This document shows, piece after piece, positions 34,114 to 43,265 of a DNA stretch of 64,000 nt. The notes beneath the pieces are model-generated. The model searched no databases and was not told the DNA's origin. It was given only the letters and a program-made list of their open reading frames with translations. The position numbers and the translations under genes are program-made. The DNA is from Gordonia amarae NBRC 15530 (lineage in GTDB: Bacteria > Actinomycetota > Actinomycetes > Mycobacteriales > Mycobacteriaceae), in contig NZ_BAED01000071.1 of assembly GCF_000241345.1 (NCBI RefSeq), forward strand, positions 1-64,000, in the 5' to 3' direction. Each line of letters opens with the position of its first letter. The first letter of the stretch is position 1.

Positions 34114-35019
34114 CTACTTGGTCCCGAAGGTGGGGAGGTTCTCCGACGCGGCGATGTCGGCGTCATCGGCGTCCGGCACGGTCACCTTCCGGCGTCCGGT
34201 CCGCAGCCGCTTCTCCAGATATGTGGCCAGCGACGACAGTCCGAAGTTGATCAGGATCATGATGATCGCGATCACGATCAACGCCGGGATGTAGTTGCCG
34301 TACCGGGCGGAGGACAGCAGACCGCTGCGGATCACCTCGGAGTAGCCGATGATGTAGCCCAGCGCGCTGTCCTTGAGCGCGATGACCATCTGCGACACCA
34401 GCGCCGGCAGCATCGCCGTCACCGCCTGCGGCAGCAGGATGATGCGCATCATCTGACCCTTACGCAGGCCCAGCGCCTTCGACGCCTCGGTCTGGCCATT
34501 CGGCAGCGAGTTGATGCCCGAGCGGATGATCTCGGCGATCACCGAGCCGTTGTACAGGGTCAGGCCGATCACCACGGCGGTGAACGCCAGCTGTGAGGAC
34601 GGCACCACGCCGTACTTGGCGAGCAGGAACCAGCAGAACACCATCAGGATCAGCACCGGGATGGCGCGGAACACCTCGATCAGGGTGCCGGCGATGGCAC
34701 GTACCCAGGTGTGATCGGAGAGCCGGCCGATGCCGAGGACCGCACCCAGGATCATGGCCAGCACGATCGAGACGACCGCCGCCGCCACCGTGCGCCACAG
34801 GCCGGGCAGGATGTAGCCCTTCCAGGTGCTCCAGTAGGAGAACGGTTCCCATTTCTCGCCCGCGAACTGATCGTTGCTGGCGAGGGTGACGATCACCCAG
34901 ATGGCGATGGCCGCGAGGATCGCGATGAAGGCGACCGCGGTGATCTGATTGCGGACCTTGGCCTTGGGGCCGGGCGCGTCGTACAGGACGGTGGCGCCGG
35001 CCGGTTTGTGGTCACTCAT
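34114..35019 (-). CDS. gluD: glutamate-type ABC transporter permease GluD
   Basis: A 301-aa membrane permease of the HisM family. A cytoplasmic N-terminus is followed by helices starting AVAFIAILAAIAIWVIVTL. The amino-acid permease signature is EVFRAIPVLILMVFCWF, and the EAA loop that contacts the ATPase is GQTEASKALGLRKGQMMRIILLPQAV. The C-terminal tail is charged. ATG 35019 overlaps the gluC stop by four bases. With gluA, gluB and gluC it forms a complete importer, most like the C. glutamicum glutamate system. Confidence 0.92.
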   Translation of the reverse strand: MSDHKPAGATVLYDAPGPKAKVRNQITAVAFIAILAAIAIWVIVTLASNDQFAGEKWEPFSYWSTWKGYILPGLWRTVAAAVVSIVLAMILGAVLGIGRLSDHTWVRAIAGTLIEVFRAIPVLILMVFCWFLLAKYGVVPSSQLAFTAVVIGLTLYNGSVIAEIIRSGINSLPNGQTEASKALGLRKGQMMRIILLPQAVTAMLPALVSQMVIALKDSALGYIIGYSEVIRSGLLSSARYGNYIPALIVIAIIMILINFGLSSLATYLEKRLRTGRRKVTVPDADDADIAASENLPTFGTK

Positions 35020-35687
35020 CGCTTCACCCCGAATCGTTTGGCGAGATATCCGAAGGCCGCACCCTCCGACAGGGTGATGATCATGAATCCGACGGCGATG
35101 ATGCCGAAGATCACGAACAGCTGGTCGGAGAAGGTCTCGATCTCACTCTTCATCAGTGCCGACGCCTCGGCCACACCGATCGCCGAGGCGATGGTGGTGT
35201 TCTTGGTCAACGCGATCAGGACGCTGCCGAGCGGGCCGAGGACCGCGCGCAGCGCCTGCGGCAGCACGATCGACCCGAACACCTGGATGAACGGCAGCCC
35301 GAGTGACCGGGCCGCCTCGGCCTGACCGATCGGGACGGTGTTGAAGCCGGACCGCAATGTCTCACAGACGAACGTCGCCGTGTACACGATGAAACCGACC
35401 ACCGACAGCCAGAACATGTTGGTCGAGTTGGTGGAGGCGAACTGCAGACCGAGGTTGTAGCTCAGGCCCATCGCGCAGAACAGGATGATGAGCGTCAGCG
35501 GGGTGTTGCGGACCACGTTCACGTAGACGGTGGCGAAGCCGCGCATCACCGGAACCGGCGACACCTTCATGCCGGCCAGGATTGTTCCCCAGATCAGGGC
35601 GCCGATCGCGGAGAAGAACGTCAGTTTGATCGTCATCCAGAATGCGGGCCACAGTTCGGGCCCCATGCTGTCCCAGAGTTCACTCAT
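35016..35687 (-). CDS. gluC: glutamate-type ABC transporter permease GluC
   Basis: A 223-aa permease with five or so membrane helices. VYVNVVRNTPLTLIILFCAMGL is the family signature, and IGQAEAARSLGLPFIQVFGSIVLPQAL the EAA loop. It pairs with GluD to form the channel. ATG 35687 has a GAGGTG site upstream, and the stop overlaps gluD. Confidence 0.92.
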   Translation of the reverse strand: MSELWDSMGPELWPAFWMTIKLTFFSAIGALIWGTILAGMKVSPVPVMRGFATVYVNVVRNTPLTLIILFCAMGLSYNLGLQFASTNSTNMFWLSVVGFIVYTATFVCETLRSGFNTVPIGQAEAARSLGLPFIQVFGSIVLPQALRAVLGPLGSVLIALTKNTTIASAIGVAEASALMKSEIETFSDQLFVIFGIIAVGFMIITLSEGAAFGYLAKRFGVKR

Positions 35688-35702
35688 CGTCGTTCACCTC
35701 AC

Positions 35703-36701
35703 TCACTTCAGGTTCGCAGGGCAGGGGGTGGATGCGGAGTCGAGGAACGACAGGTCACCGACCGTCGGCTCGAACTTGTACTTCGAATCGGGCGTGGCGG
35801 CACGGGCCGACACCTGATCGACGAACTCGTCGCCGAGGTTCTTGCGGATCGCCTTCATCCACTCGGAAGTGCCGTCGGTACCCGGTTTGAGCATCGCGGT
35901 GAGCGCCTCGTTGAGCAGCGCGACCGCCTCGCCGTCGTCCTTGCCGACGCCGATGCCGTACCGTTCGGTCGAGAACGGCGCACCCGCGGACTTGAGCGCC
36001 TCCTTGACGCAGGCGTCCTTCGGGTAGGTCATCTCGACCAGCTTGAACTCGCCCGACCAGAAGTTGGAGTATCCGGCCAGGATCGATTCGTCGGTGGTGA
36101 GTGCGTCGACCTTGCCGCGGCGCAGCCCCTCGACGCAGGCCGAGTACGAGTCGAACTCCTGCAACTGGACCGACGGGAGCTGGGCCTTGACGTTCTGCGC
36201 GGATGTCGAACCTGTCACGGAGCAGAGCTTCTTGTCCTTCTGCAGGTCGGTGAGCTGGGTGATCGAGTCGTCGTCGCGGCGCACCAGCAGACCCTGATAG
36301 GTGACCAGGTAGGGGCCGGCGAACGACACCTTCTTCGATCGGGCCGCGTTGATCGAGTAGGTGGCCGCGATGGTGTCGACCTCACCGTTCTCGATCATCG
36401 CCTCGCGGCGCGCGGACGGAGTCTCGCGCCACTTGACCTTGGGGTGTTTGACGCCGAGCTTGTCGGCGATGTGGTTGACCACATACCTCGACACATCGGC
36501 GTCGAATCCGTCGACGCCGCCGTTGTCGGGGTTGTAGATGCCCAGTCCGGGCTGGTCGAACTTGGTGCCCAGCACCACCGATCCCTTACGGATCGAGTCG
36601 ACGAGACTACGGGGTTCGGTACTGCCGCACGCGGCCAGGAGCCCGCCGACGGTGACCAGGACCGCGACCAGGACGGTGAGTGAACCTATTCGCCGTCGCA
36701 T
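35703..36701 (-). CDS. gluB: glutamate-binding lipoprotein GluB
   Basis: A 332-aa exported solute-binding protein. The signal peptide ends in the lipobox LLAACG, so the mature protein is anchored by a lipid on the Cys. SBP_bac_3 features are GTKFDQPGLGIYN, VDGFDADVSRYVVNHIA, EMIENGEVDTIAATYSI-like, and FAGPYLVTYQGLLVR. Specificity for glutamate is inferred from similarity to the C. glutamicum system. The ATG overlaps the gluA stop by one base. Confidence 0.9.
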   Translation of the reverse strand: MRRRIGSLTVLVAVLVTVGGLLAACGSTEPRSLVDSIRKGSVVLGTKFDQPGLGIYNPDNGGVDGFDADVSRYVVNHIADKLGVKHPKVKWRETPSARREAMIENGEVDTIAATYSINAARSKKVSFAGPYLVTYQGLLVRRDDDSITQLTDLQKDKKLCSVTGSTSAQNVKAQLPSVQLQEFDSYSACVEGLRRGKVDALTTDESILAGYSNFWSGEFKLVEMTYPKDACVKEALKSAGAPFSTERYGIGVGKDDGEAVALLNEALTAMLKPGTDGTSEWMKAIRKNLGDEFVDQVSARAATPDSKYKFEPTVGDLSFLDSASTPCPANLK

Positions 36702-37507
36702 CAGTGCCCCAGGATCTTGCTCAGGAAGTCCTTGGCCCGGTCGGACTTGGGTGCGGTGAAGAAACTCTCCGGATCGGTGTCCTCGATCACGGCGCCGTCG
36801 GCCATGAAGATGATCCGGTCGGCGGCCTTGCGGGCGAAGCCCATCTCGTGGGTCACCACCAGCATGGTCATGCCCTCCTTGGCCAGTGAGACCATCACGT
36901 CGAGGACCTCGTTGACCATCTCGGGGTCGAGGGCCGAGGTCGGCTCGTCGAACAGCATGATCTTCGGTTCCATCGCGAGCGACCGGGCGATGGCCACCCG
37001 CTGCTGTTGACCGCCGGACAACTGCGCGGGGTACTTGTCCTTCTGGCTGGCGATGCCGACGCGGTCGAGCAGTTCGAGGGCGCGTTTGGTGGCGTCGGCC
37101 TTGTTCTGCTTGCGAACCTTCATCGGTGCGAGGGTGACGTTGTCGAGGATCGTCTTGTGCGCGAACAGATTGAACGACTGGAACACCATGCCGACGTCGG
37201 CGCGCAGCGCCGCCAGGTCCTTGCCCTCAGAGGGCAGCAGGGTGCCCTCGATGCGGATCTCGCCGCTGTCGATGGGTTCGAGCCGGTTGATGGTGCGGCA
37301 CAGGGTGGACTTGCCGGATCCGGACGGCCCCAGGACGACCACGACCTGCCCCCTGGGCACTTCGAGATTGATGTCTTTGAGGACGTGCAGCGGTCCGAAG
37401 TGCTTCTGGACGCCCTTGATCGAGATCATCGAGGTTCCCCCTGGCGAACTCCCCGACGACGGTGACGACGAAATATCCTTGGAAGGTGCATTCGGCGAAT
37501 CTGTCAT
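36701..37507 (-). CDS. gluA: glutamate-type ABC transporter ATPase GluA
   Basis: A 268-aa ATP-binding subunit. Walker A is VVLGPSGSGKSTLCRTINRL, the Q-loop GMVFQSFNLF, the ABC signature QLSGGQQQRVAIAR, Walker B IMLFDEPTSALDPE, and the switch VTHEMGFA. Two starts compete. ATG 37507 lies six bases after TAAGGT and gives a 26-residue low-complexity head. ATG 37429 (MISIKG, after AGGGGGAA) matches the start of the C. glutamicum protein. The longer form is reported because of the leaderless promoter. Confidence 0.92.
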   Translation of the reverse strand: MTDSPNAPSKDISSSPSSGSSPGGTSMISIKGVQKHFGPLHVLKDINLEVPRGQVVVVLGPSGSGKSTLCRTINRLEPIDSGEIRIEGTLLPSEGKDLAALRADVGMVFQSFNLFAHKTILDNVTLAPMKVRKQNKADATKRALELLDRVGIASQKDKYPAQLSGGQQQRVAIARSLAMEPKIMLFDEPTSALDPEMVNEVLDVMVSLAKEGMTMLVVTHEMGFARKAADRIIFMADGAVIEDTDPESFFTAPKSDRAKDFLSKILGH

Positions 37508-37513
37508 GAACAA

Positions 37514-37519
37514 ACCTTA
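37514..37519 (-). promoter_or_regulatory. -10 hexamer for the gluABCD operon
   Basis: On the minus strand TAAGGT lies six bases before ATG 37507. Confidence 0.45.
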
Positions 37520-37618
37520 GAGTGCCCTATGTGATCTGGCGCGCCGAAACGGCAAAGGTCGTTTACCGGACCTTACGAAGCCGATACCGACGTCAAGGGG
37601 CGATTTGCGTCGGGTTAG

Positions 37619-37624
37619 TACTCT
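37619..37624 (+). promoter_or_regulatory. -10 hexamer for leaderless miaB
   Basis: TACTCT six bases before GTG 37631. Confidence 0.5.
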
Positions 37625-37630
37625 GAACGG

Positions 37631-39196
37631 GTGAGTATCGAGTTGTCCGAGCGTGTGCCGGGACCCGAGGTGGCCGGGTCCGATCCTGATCCCGCGCGCA
37701 GCTACCAGGTCCGCACCTATGGCTGTCAGATGAACGTGCACGACTCGGAGCGGATCTCGGGCCTGCTGGAGGGTGCCGGTTACGTCCGGGCCGCCGACGA
37801 CGCAGAGGCCGACCTGGTCGTCTTCAACACCTGCGCGATCCGGGAGAACGCCGACAACAAGCTGTACGGCAACCTGTCGCACCTGGCCCCGGTCAAGTCC
37901 CGCAAGCCGGGGATGCAGATCGCGGTGGGCGGCTGCCTGGCGCAGAAGGACAAGGACACGGTGCTGAGCAAGGCGCCGTGGGTCGACGTGGTGTTCGGCA
38001 CCCACAACATCGGTTCGCTGCCGGCGTTGCTCGACCGGGCCCGGCACAACGAGGCCGCGCAGGTGGAGATCCTCGACTCGCTCGAACGTTTCCCGTCGAC
38101 GCTGCCGGCCAAGCGTGACTCCGCGTATTCGGGCTGGGTGTCGGTGTCGGTGGGCTGCAACAACACCTGCACGTTCTGTATCGTGCCGTCGCTGCGTGGC
38201 AAGGAAGTCGACCGGCGCCCGGGCGACGTGCTCGCCGAGGTGCAGGCGCTCGTCGATCAGGGTGTGCTGGAGGTGACGTTGCTGGGGCAGAACGTCAACG
38301 CCTACGGCATGTCGTTCGCCGACCCCGACCAGCCGCGCAATCGCGGCGCGTTCGCGGAACTGCTGCGGGCGTGCGGCGACATCGACGGCCTGGAGCGGGT
38401 ACGGTTCACCTCGCCGCATCCGGCCGAGTTCACCGACGACGTGATCGAGGCGATGGCCGAGACCCCCAACGTCTGCCCGCAGTTGCATATGCCGCTGCAG
38501 TCCGGTTCCGACCGCATCCTCAAGGCGATGCGCCGCAGCTACCGGCAGCGCAAGTTCCTCGGCATCCTCGACAAGGTGCGTGAGGTGATGCCGCACGCCG
38601 CCATCACCACCGACATCATCGTCGGGTTTCCCGGCGAGACCGAAGAGGACTTCCAGGCCACCCTGGACGTGGTGGAGAAGGCGCGCTTCTCCAGCGCGTT
38701 CACCTTCCAGTACTCGCCGCGGCCGGGAACGCCGGCCGCCACGATGGACGAGCAGGTGCCGCCCGAGGTCGTGTCCGAGCGCTACCAGCGCCTCATCGCG
38801 CTGCAGGAGAAGATCTGCCTCGACGAGAACCAGCGCCTGGTCGGTACCGAGGCAGAGCTGCTGGTGGTCGCCGACGAGGGTCGCAAATCCGCTGCGACAC
38901 AACGAAAAACGGGCCGCGCACGGGACGGTCGGCTGGTCCACTTCGCCGCCGGTGACGTCGCAGGCGCGATCCGGCCCGGTGACGTGGTGACCACCACGAT
39001 CACCGGCGCCGCACCGCATCATCTCGTCGCCGATGCGGGCATCATCACTCACCGCACCACGCGTGCGGGTGACGCACACGAGAAGGCGATCACCCCCGTC
39101 ACCCTGCCGATCGGCGTCGGGCTGGGGATGCCGTCGATCGGCCCGCGGGCCGCCGAGCCGGCCGACACCGGCTGCTCGGTCGGTTGCGGGTCCTAG
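37631..39196 (+). CDS. miaB: tRNA-2-methylthio-N6-dimethylallyladenosine synthase
   Basis: Radical-SAM methylthiotransferase that modifies A37 of tRNAs already prenylated by MiaA (521 aa). The auxiliary cluster cysteines lie in RTYGCQMN, FNTCAIR and VGGCLAQ. The radical-SAM cluster is GCNNTCTFCIVPSLRGKE. DIIVGFPGETEEDF and a C-terminal TRAM domain (RLVGTEAELLVV onward) complete the enzyme. A tail of about 40 residues ending GCSVGCGS exceeds the usual length. GTG 37631 follows TACTCT by six bases. miaA is 4.7 kb downstream on the same strand. Confidence 0.97.
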   Translation: MSIELSERVPGPEVAGSDPDPARSYQVRTYGCQMNVHDSERISGLLEGAGYVRAADDAEADLVVFNTCAIRENADNKLYGNLSHLAPVKSRKPGMQIAVGGCLAQKDKDTVLSKAPWVDVVFGTHNIGSLPALLDRARHNEAAQVEILDSLERFPSTLPAKRDSAYSGWVSVSVGCNNTCTFCIVPSLRGKEVDRRPGDVLAEVQALVDQGVLEVTLLGQNVNAYGMSFADPDQPRNRGAFAELLRACGDIDGLERVRFTSPHPAEFTDDVIEAMAETPNVCPQLHMPLQSGSDRILKAMRRSYRQRKFLGILDKVREVMPHAAITTDIIVGFPGETEEDFQATLDVVEKARFSSAFTFQYSPRPGTPAATMDEQVPPEVVSERYQRLIALQEKICLDENQRLVGTEAELLVVADEGRKSAATQRKTGRARDGRLVHFAAGDVAGAIRPGDVVTTTITGAAPHHLVADAGIITHRTTRAGDAHEKAITPVTLPIGVGLGMPSIGPRAAEPADTGCSVGCGS

Positions 39197-39208
39197 GAGG
39201 AGAGCACA

Positions 39209-39844
39209 ATGAGCGATCACATCGGGCCTGCGCAAAGCCCCGCGGGCGGACAGTTCGCCGCCTACGAGGACGAGTTGCGTGCCGCCGAGAAGAAGGTGGC
39301 CGGCGAGATCGACCCGGGCGCACGGGCATTGATGGTGGCGGTCGGCGTGCTGGTGGCGATGATGTCGCTGGTGCTGCCGCATACCGGGAGCGCCAGCGGA
39401 CTTGAGGTGCTCGCGAACGCGCCCGACGCCGCGAACGCGCATCTGAACGTCACGTCGCGGATCTTCGTCTACATGCTGTTGATCTTCGGCGTCGGTGGAT
39501 CGGCGCTGGCGCTGCTGACCCGGCGGTGGGTGGTGGCCTGGGTCGCGCTGTGCGGCACCGCGGTGACCTGCGTCGCCGGGATGCTGGCCTGGTGGTCGCG
39601 GCACACTCCGGGCGTCGGGGGGGTGGAGCCCCCGTCGGGGGTAGGCATCGGGCTGGTGCTCGGGGAGATCGCGGCATTGTTGCTCGCGTTCCACTGGGCC
39701 CGGATCGTGTGGGCGCGCAGCACCTATCATCTGGCGCTGGAGGAGGAGCGTCGGCGGGAGGCCGCCGAACGCGACGAGTTGGCGCGCCTGCTGCAGACCC
39801 GCCCGATCCACGACACCGGGAATGACCCCGACGAGCAGCACTAG
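39209..39844 (+). CDS. conserved membrane protein (Rv2732c-like)
   Basis: A 211-aa protein with a polar head of 40 residues, four membrane helices (about 41-60, 84-104, 108-128 and 143-164) and a charged helical tail (ALEEERRREAAERDELARLL). ATG 39209 follows a GGAGGAGAG site. It lies 12 bases after miaB as in mycobacteria, so it is likely co-transcribed. Function unknown. Confidence 0.82.
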   Translation: MSDHIGPAQSPAGGQFAAYEDELRAAEKKVAGEIDPGARALMVAVGVLVAMMSLVLPHTGSASGLEVLANAPDAANAHLNVTSRIFVYMLLIFGVGGSALALLTRRWVVAWVALCGTAVTCVAGMLAWWSRHTPGVGGVEPPSGVGIGLVLGEIAALLLAFHWARIVWARSTYHLALEEERRREAAERDELARLLQTRPIHDTGNDPDEQH

Positions 39845-39859
39845 TCAGACTTCGCAATC

Positions 39860-39896
39860 ACCAACGGCCCCCGGCAGATCGCCGGGGGCCGTTGGT
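39860..39896. terminator. bidirectional terminator
   Basis: Perfect 16-bp stem (39860-39875 with 39881-39896) and a 5-base loop between the converging membrane-protein and DUF349 genes. Confidence 0.8.
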
Positions 39897-39924
39897 CATT
39901 GCCTGGTGAGATTGCCTGGTGAGG

Positions 39925-41280
39925 TCAGCGATCGGAGATCGCGCTGCGCGCGGCGTCCGCCCACTCGCGCCACTGCGCGGCCTGCTCGCGCAACTTGGCG
40001 GCGTCGCGATCCTTGCCCCGCTCGGCGGCCTTGGCTGCCTGCTCCTCGAACTGGGCCGCGCGGTCGGCGAACTGGGCGGCGCGCGCCTCGGCCTCGGGGT
40101 CGGTGCGCTGCCACTGGGCGTCTTCGGCGTCCCGGATCTTCTTCTCCAGGGCACGGGCCCGGTTCTCCAGGCTGTGCATCTGTTCCCGCGGCACCTTGCC
40201 GATCTCGTCCCACTTGTCGCGGAAGACACGGAACTCGCGTCGCGCGGAGTCGAGATCGGTGTCGGGATCGATCAGTTTCTCGGTCTCGCCGAGCAGGGCG
40301 AGCTTGGCCGACGCGTTGGCGGCGAACTCGTTGTCCCGTTCGGTCACCACCGAGTTGCGGGCGGCGAAGAACACGTCCTGGGCGGCCTTGAACCGCTGCC
40401 ACAGCGCGTCGTCGGTGTCACGCGGCGCGCGGCCGGCGGCCTTCCATTCGGTGAGCAGGTCGCGGAACTTGGCGGCCGTGGGACCCCAGTCGGTGGACGA
40501 GGACAGTTCCTCGGCGCGGGTGATGATCTCCTCTTTGCGCATCTTGGCGCCGACCCGTTCGCGGTCGAGCTCGGCGAAGTGCGCGCCCCGGCGCCGGTTG
40601 AACGCGTCGCGGGCCTTGGCGTACCGCTTCCACAGCTGGTCGTCGGTCTTGCGGTCGACGCCCTTGATGCCCTTCCACTCGTCGAGGATGGTCCGTAGCC
40701 GATCGCCCGCCGCCTTCCACTGGGTGGAGTCGGCCCCGATCTGCTCGGCCTCGGCCGCCAGTTCCTCCTTGCGGGCGATGGCCGTGGCCCTGGCCTCGTC
40801 GCGGGCGATGCGCTGCGCGGATGCCACATCATCGGCGCTGGTGACGATCGCGGTCAGTCGCCGTTCGATGGCCGCGACGTCACCAAGGACGGTGGCGGTG
40901 GGCAGTTCATCGAGCAGGTGCTTGGCGCTCTGCTGCGCCTTGCGCGGATCGCCGGACCCGGCGGCCAGACGTTCCTCCAGGATCTCGACCTCGGTGGCGA
41001 GATCGTCGAATCGCCGGGCGAAATGAGCCAGGCCGTCCTCGATCGACCCCGCCTGCCACGACCCGATCGACCGTTCCCCGTCGGGGGTCTTGAGCCACAC
41101 CACACCGTCGCCGTCGATGCGGCCGAACTCGTGCGGGTCCCCGTGCGGAACCGGGGCGTGCGTCGGGGGGACGGCGGGAGACGGCCTCGGACCGGGTTTG
41201 GGGCCCGGGCGCGGACCCGGCCGGGGGGCGGGGCGCGGGGCACCCAGATCGTTTGCGGTGGGATCGGTCGGTTTGGTCAT
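39925..41280 (-). CDS. DUF349 helical-repeat protein
   Basis: A 451-aa soluble protein. A Pro/Gly/Arg-rich disordered head (about 1-45) precedes a short beta segment (VVWLKTPDGERSIGSW). Repeated DUF349 helical units follow, each with a W-K..G or DxxLWxRF pattern: ILDEWKGIKGVDRKTDDQLW, LLTEWKAAGRAPRDTDDALW and VFRDKWDEIGKVPREQM. The C-terminus is a charged coiled coil. The family is widespread in actinobacteria (Rv2731); its role is not established. The stop is 28 bases from a strong bidirectional hairpin. Confidence 0.82.
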   Translation of the reverse strand: MTKPTDPTANDLGAPRPAPRPGPRPGPKPGPRPSPAVPPTHAPVPHGDPHEFGRIDGDGVVWLKTPDGERSIGSWQAGSIEDGLAHFARRFDDLATEVEILEERLAAGSGDPRKAQQSAKHLLDELPTATVLGDVAAIERRLTAIVTSADDVASAQRIARDEARATAIARKEELAAEAEQIGADSTQWKAAGDRLRTILDEWKGIKGVDRKTDDQLWKRYAKARDAFNRRRGAHFAELDRERVGAKMRKEEIITRAEELSSSTDWGPTAAKFRDLLTEWKAAGRAPRDTDDALWQRFKAAQDVFFAARNSVVTERDNEFAANASAKLALLGETEKLIDPDTDLDSARREFRVFRDKWDEIGKVPREQMHSLENRARALEKKIRDAEDAQWQRTDPEAEARAAQFADRAAQFEEQAAKAAERGKDRDAAKLREQAAQWREWADAARSAISDR

Positions 41281-41516
41281 TTGCTCACACGTCCCTGCAC
41301 TCGCTTGTGCCGCGCGTCGCGGCTGCCGTTATCGCTGACATCGGCGACCACACTGACATGGAAAGCCGCATATCTCCACCATTCAAACAGTTCAGACCGG
41401 TTGGTGTCGCGTCCTCCCGAGTTTTCCGGGCCTATCGCAGCGCGTTTTCCCCGAATCGCGGGGTGATGTCCGCTGTTGTGATACGGCCCTGAGGCCGGTG
41501 GCGCTGCCCGGTCAGC

Positions 41517-41522
41517 TAGCGT
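41517..41522 (+). promoter_or_regulatory. -10 hexamer for the gene at 41531
   Basis: TAGCGT eight bases before GTG 41531. Confidence 0.4.
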
Positions 41523-41530
41523 TGCCCATT

Positions 41531-42316
41531 GTGTTGGCCCGCGTCGTCTTCGTTCCGAGCGCGCCCTTGTTGGTGCCCCGACTGGCCGGTCCCCGGGCGA
41601 CGGAGGCGGTGCCCGTCCGCGACGCGGTGCGTGCGGCGGGTGCGGCGCTGTCGGCCCTCGCCCCCGAATGGGTGGCCGTCGGTGCGGCCGATGTCGGTGC
41701 CGCCGGTCGGGGACCGGACGGGACGTTCGCACCGTACGGCGTCGATGTCCACGTGTCCCTGCGCGCACCCGGAGCGTCAGACACCGGTCACCGCCTGCTG
41801 CCCCCGTCGGTGGCCGACGCGGCCGCTGATGCCGGCAGGCTCCCGCTGTCGATGTTGATCGCGGCCTGGGTGCGCGAGACCGCCGGTGCCGAACGGGTCG
41901 AGCCGCTGATCGTCGATCCTGGGGCCGCGCCAGATACCTGCCTGCGCACCGGCCGGGCCCTGGCCGAGGCGCTGGCGACGACCGACCGGCCCGTCGGGGT
42001 GCTGGTGGTGGGTGACGGCTCGACCCAGCTGAGCCCGTCGGCCCCCGGCGGTGGCCTCGTCGAGGAGTCGGTCGAGTTCAATAACAGGCTTGTCGCGGCC
42101 GTCGGATCCGGTGATCGCGACCTGCTGGCCGGTCTGTCGCCGCAGGACTGCGATCGCGCCGGTGTCGGGGGCCGGGTGGCGTGGCAGGTCGCGGCCGGAC
42201 TGTGCGACGGCCTGCCGGTGGCCGCGGTGACGGACTATGCGGGGGCTCCGTTCGGCGTCGGGTACGTCGTGGCCTCATGGACACCCGCGTCAGACGCACA
42301 GGCGCCGGGAGCATGA
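41531..42316 (+). CDS. class III extradiol dioxygenase-like protein (Rv2728c-like)
   Basis: A 261-aa protein starting RVVFVPSAPLLVPRLAG and containing VGVLVVGDGSTQLSP, both typical of the LigB-like fold. AWQVAAGLCDGLPVAAVTDYAGAPFGVGYVVASW ends the domain. The His ligands expected of true LigB dioxygenases are not obvious, so catalytic activity is doubtful. GTG 41531 lies eight bases after TAGCGT; the frame back to 41498 has no signal. Its stop overlaps the miaA ATG as ATGA, so it is translationally coupled to miaA, an arrangement also seen in mycobacteria. Confidence 0.78.
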   Translation: MLARVVFVPSAPLLVPRLAGPRATEAVPVRDAVRAAGAALSALAPEWVAVGAADVGAAGRGPDGTFAPYGVDVHVSLRAPGASDTGHRLLPPSVADAAADAGRLPLSMLIAAWVRETAGAERVEPLIVDPGAAPDTCLRTGRALAEALATTDRPVGVLVVGDGSTQLSPSAPGGGLVEESVEFNNRLVAAVGSGDRDLLAGLSPQDCDRAGVGGRVAWQVAAGLCDGLPVAAVTDYAGAPFGVGYVVASWTPASDAQAPGA

Positions 42317-43239
42317 GCGAAGAGCCGTCGGACCTGCCGGTCCCGGTCGCGATCGTCGGCCCCACCGCCAGCGGTAAGTCCGCGCTGGGGCTCGACATCG
42401 CCGACCGGCTGGGCGGCGAGATCGTCAATGTCGACGCGATGGCCCAGCATCGCGGCATGGACATCGGCACCGCGAAACCGCCCGTTGCCGAACGCCGCGG
42501 CATCACCCACCACCAGTTGGACGTCCTCGACGTCACCGAAACGGCAACCGTGGCGCGGTATCAGGCCGCCGCCCGCGCCGACATCGAACGGCTCCGCGCC
42601 GCCGGAATCACCCCGGTCATCGTCGGCGGATCGATGCTGTACGTCCAGGCGCTGCTCGACGATTGGTCGTTCCCGGCCACCGACCCGCAGGTCCGTGGCC
42701 GCTACGAGCAGCAACTCGCCGAGGTCGGTGTGGCTGCGATGCACCGTCTGCTGGCCGAGGTGGATCCGCAGGCGGCCGCCACGATCCTCGACACCGACGG
42801 CCGCCGAATCGTGCGCGCGCTGGAGGTGGTGGAACTGACCGGCAAACCGTTCGCGGCGTCGGCGCCGACGATCGGTGAACCGCGGTGGGGGACCGTCATC
42901 CTCGCTGTGGACCGGGACACCGCGGCCCTCGACGAGCGGATCGCGGCGCGCACCGGCCAGATGTTCGCCGACGGGCTGGTGACCGAGGTCGAGGCACTGT
43001 GCGAGGTGGGCCTGCGTGACGGCGTGACCGCCCCGCGTGCGATCGGATACGCACAGGTCCTGGACTACCTCGACGGCGCGATCGGGCTTGACGAGGCGCA
43101 GGAGCTGACGTTCATCGGCACCCGCCGCTACGTCCGGCGGCAACGCTCCTGGTTCCGTCGCGACCACCGCATCACCTGGCTCGACGGCGCCGATCCGGAC
43201 CTGCTCAGCGCCGCATTGCGCGTGATCGACCCGGACTGA
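42313..43239 (+). CDS. miaA: tRNA dimethylallyltransferase
   Basis: Adds the dimethylallyl group to A37 of tRNAs reading UNN codons, making the substrate for MiaB (308 aa). The P-loop is AIVGPTASGKSALGLDIA. The D-x-x-Q..GMDIGTAKP block, HHQLDVLD and VIVGGSMLYVQALL are standard. RAIGYAQVLDYLDG and RRYVRRQRSWFRRD form the tRNA-contacting C-terminus. ATG 42313 overlaps the upstream stop; ATG 42277 is a less likely alternative. Confidence 0.97.
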   Translation: MSEEPSDLPVPVAIVGPTASGKSALGLDIADRLGGEIVNVDAMAQHRGMDIGTAKPPVAERRGITHHQLDVLDVTETATVARYQAAARADIERLRAAGITPVIVGGSMLYVQALLDDWSFPATDPQVRGRYEQQLAEVGVAAMHRLLAEVDPQAAATILDTDGRRIVRALEVVELTGKPFAASAPTIGEPRWGTVILAVDRDTAALDERIAARTGQMFADGLVTEVEALCEVGLRDGVTAPRAIGYAQVLDYLDGAIGLDEAQELTFIGTRRYVRRQRSWFRRDHRITWLDGADPDLLSAALRVIDPD

Positions 43240-43265
43240 GCGCCCCAGACCGAACGATCCGGCCT

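Noticed and set aside
37517..39841. 774-codon open frame opposite miaB
   Set aside because: Spans the whole of miaB and the following membrane gene on the wrong strand with no protein family.
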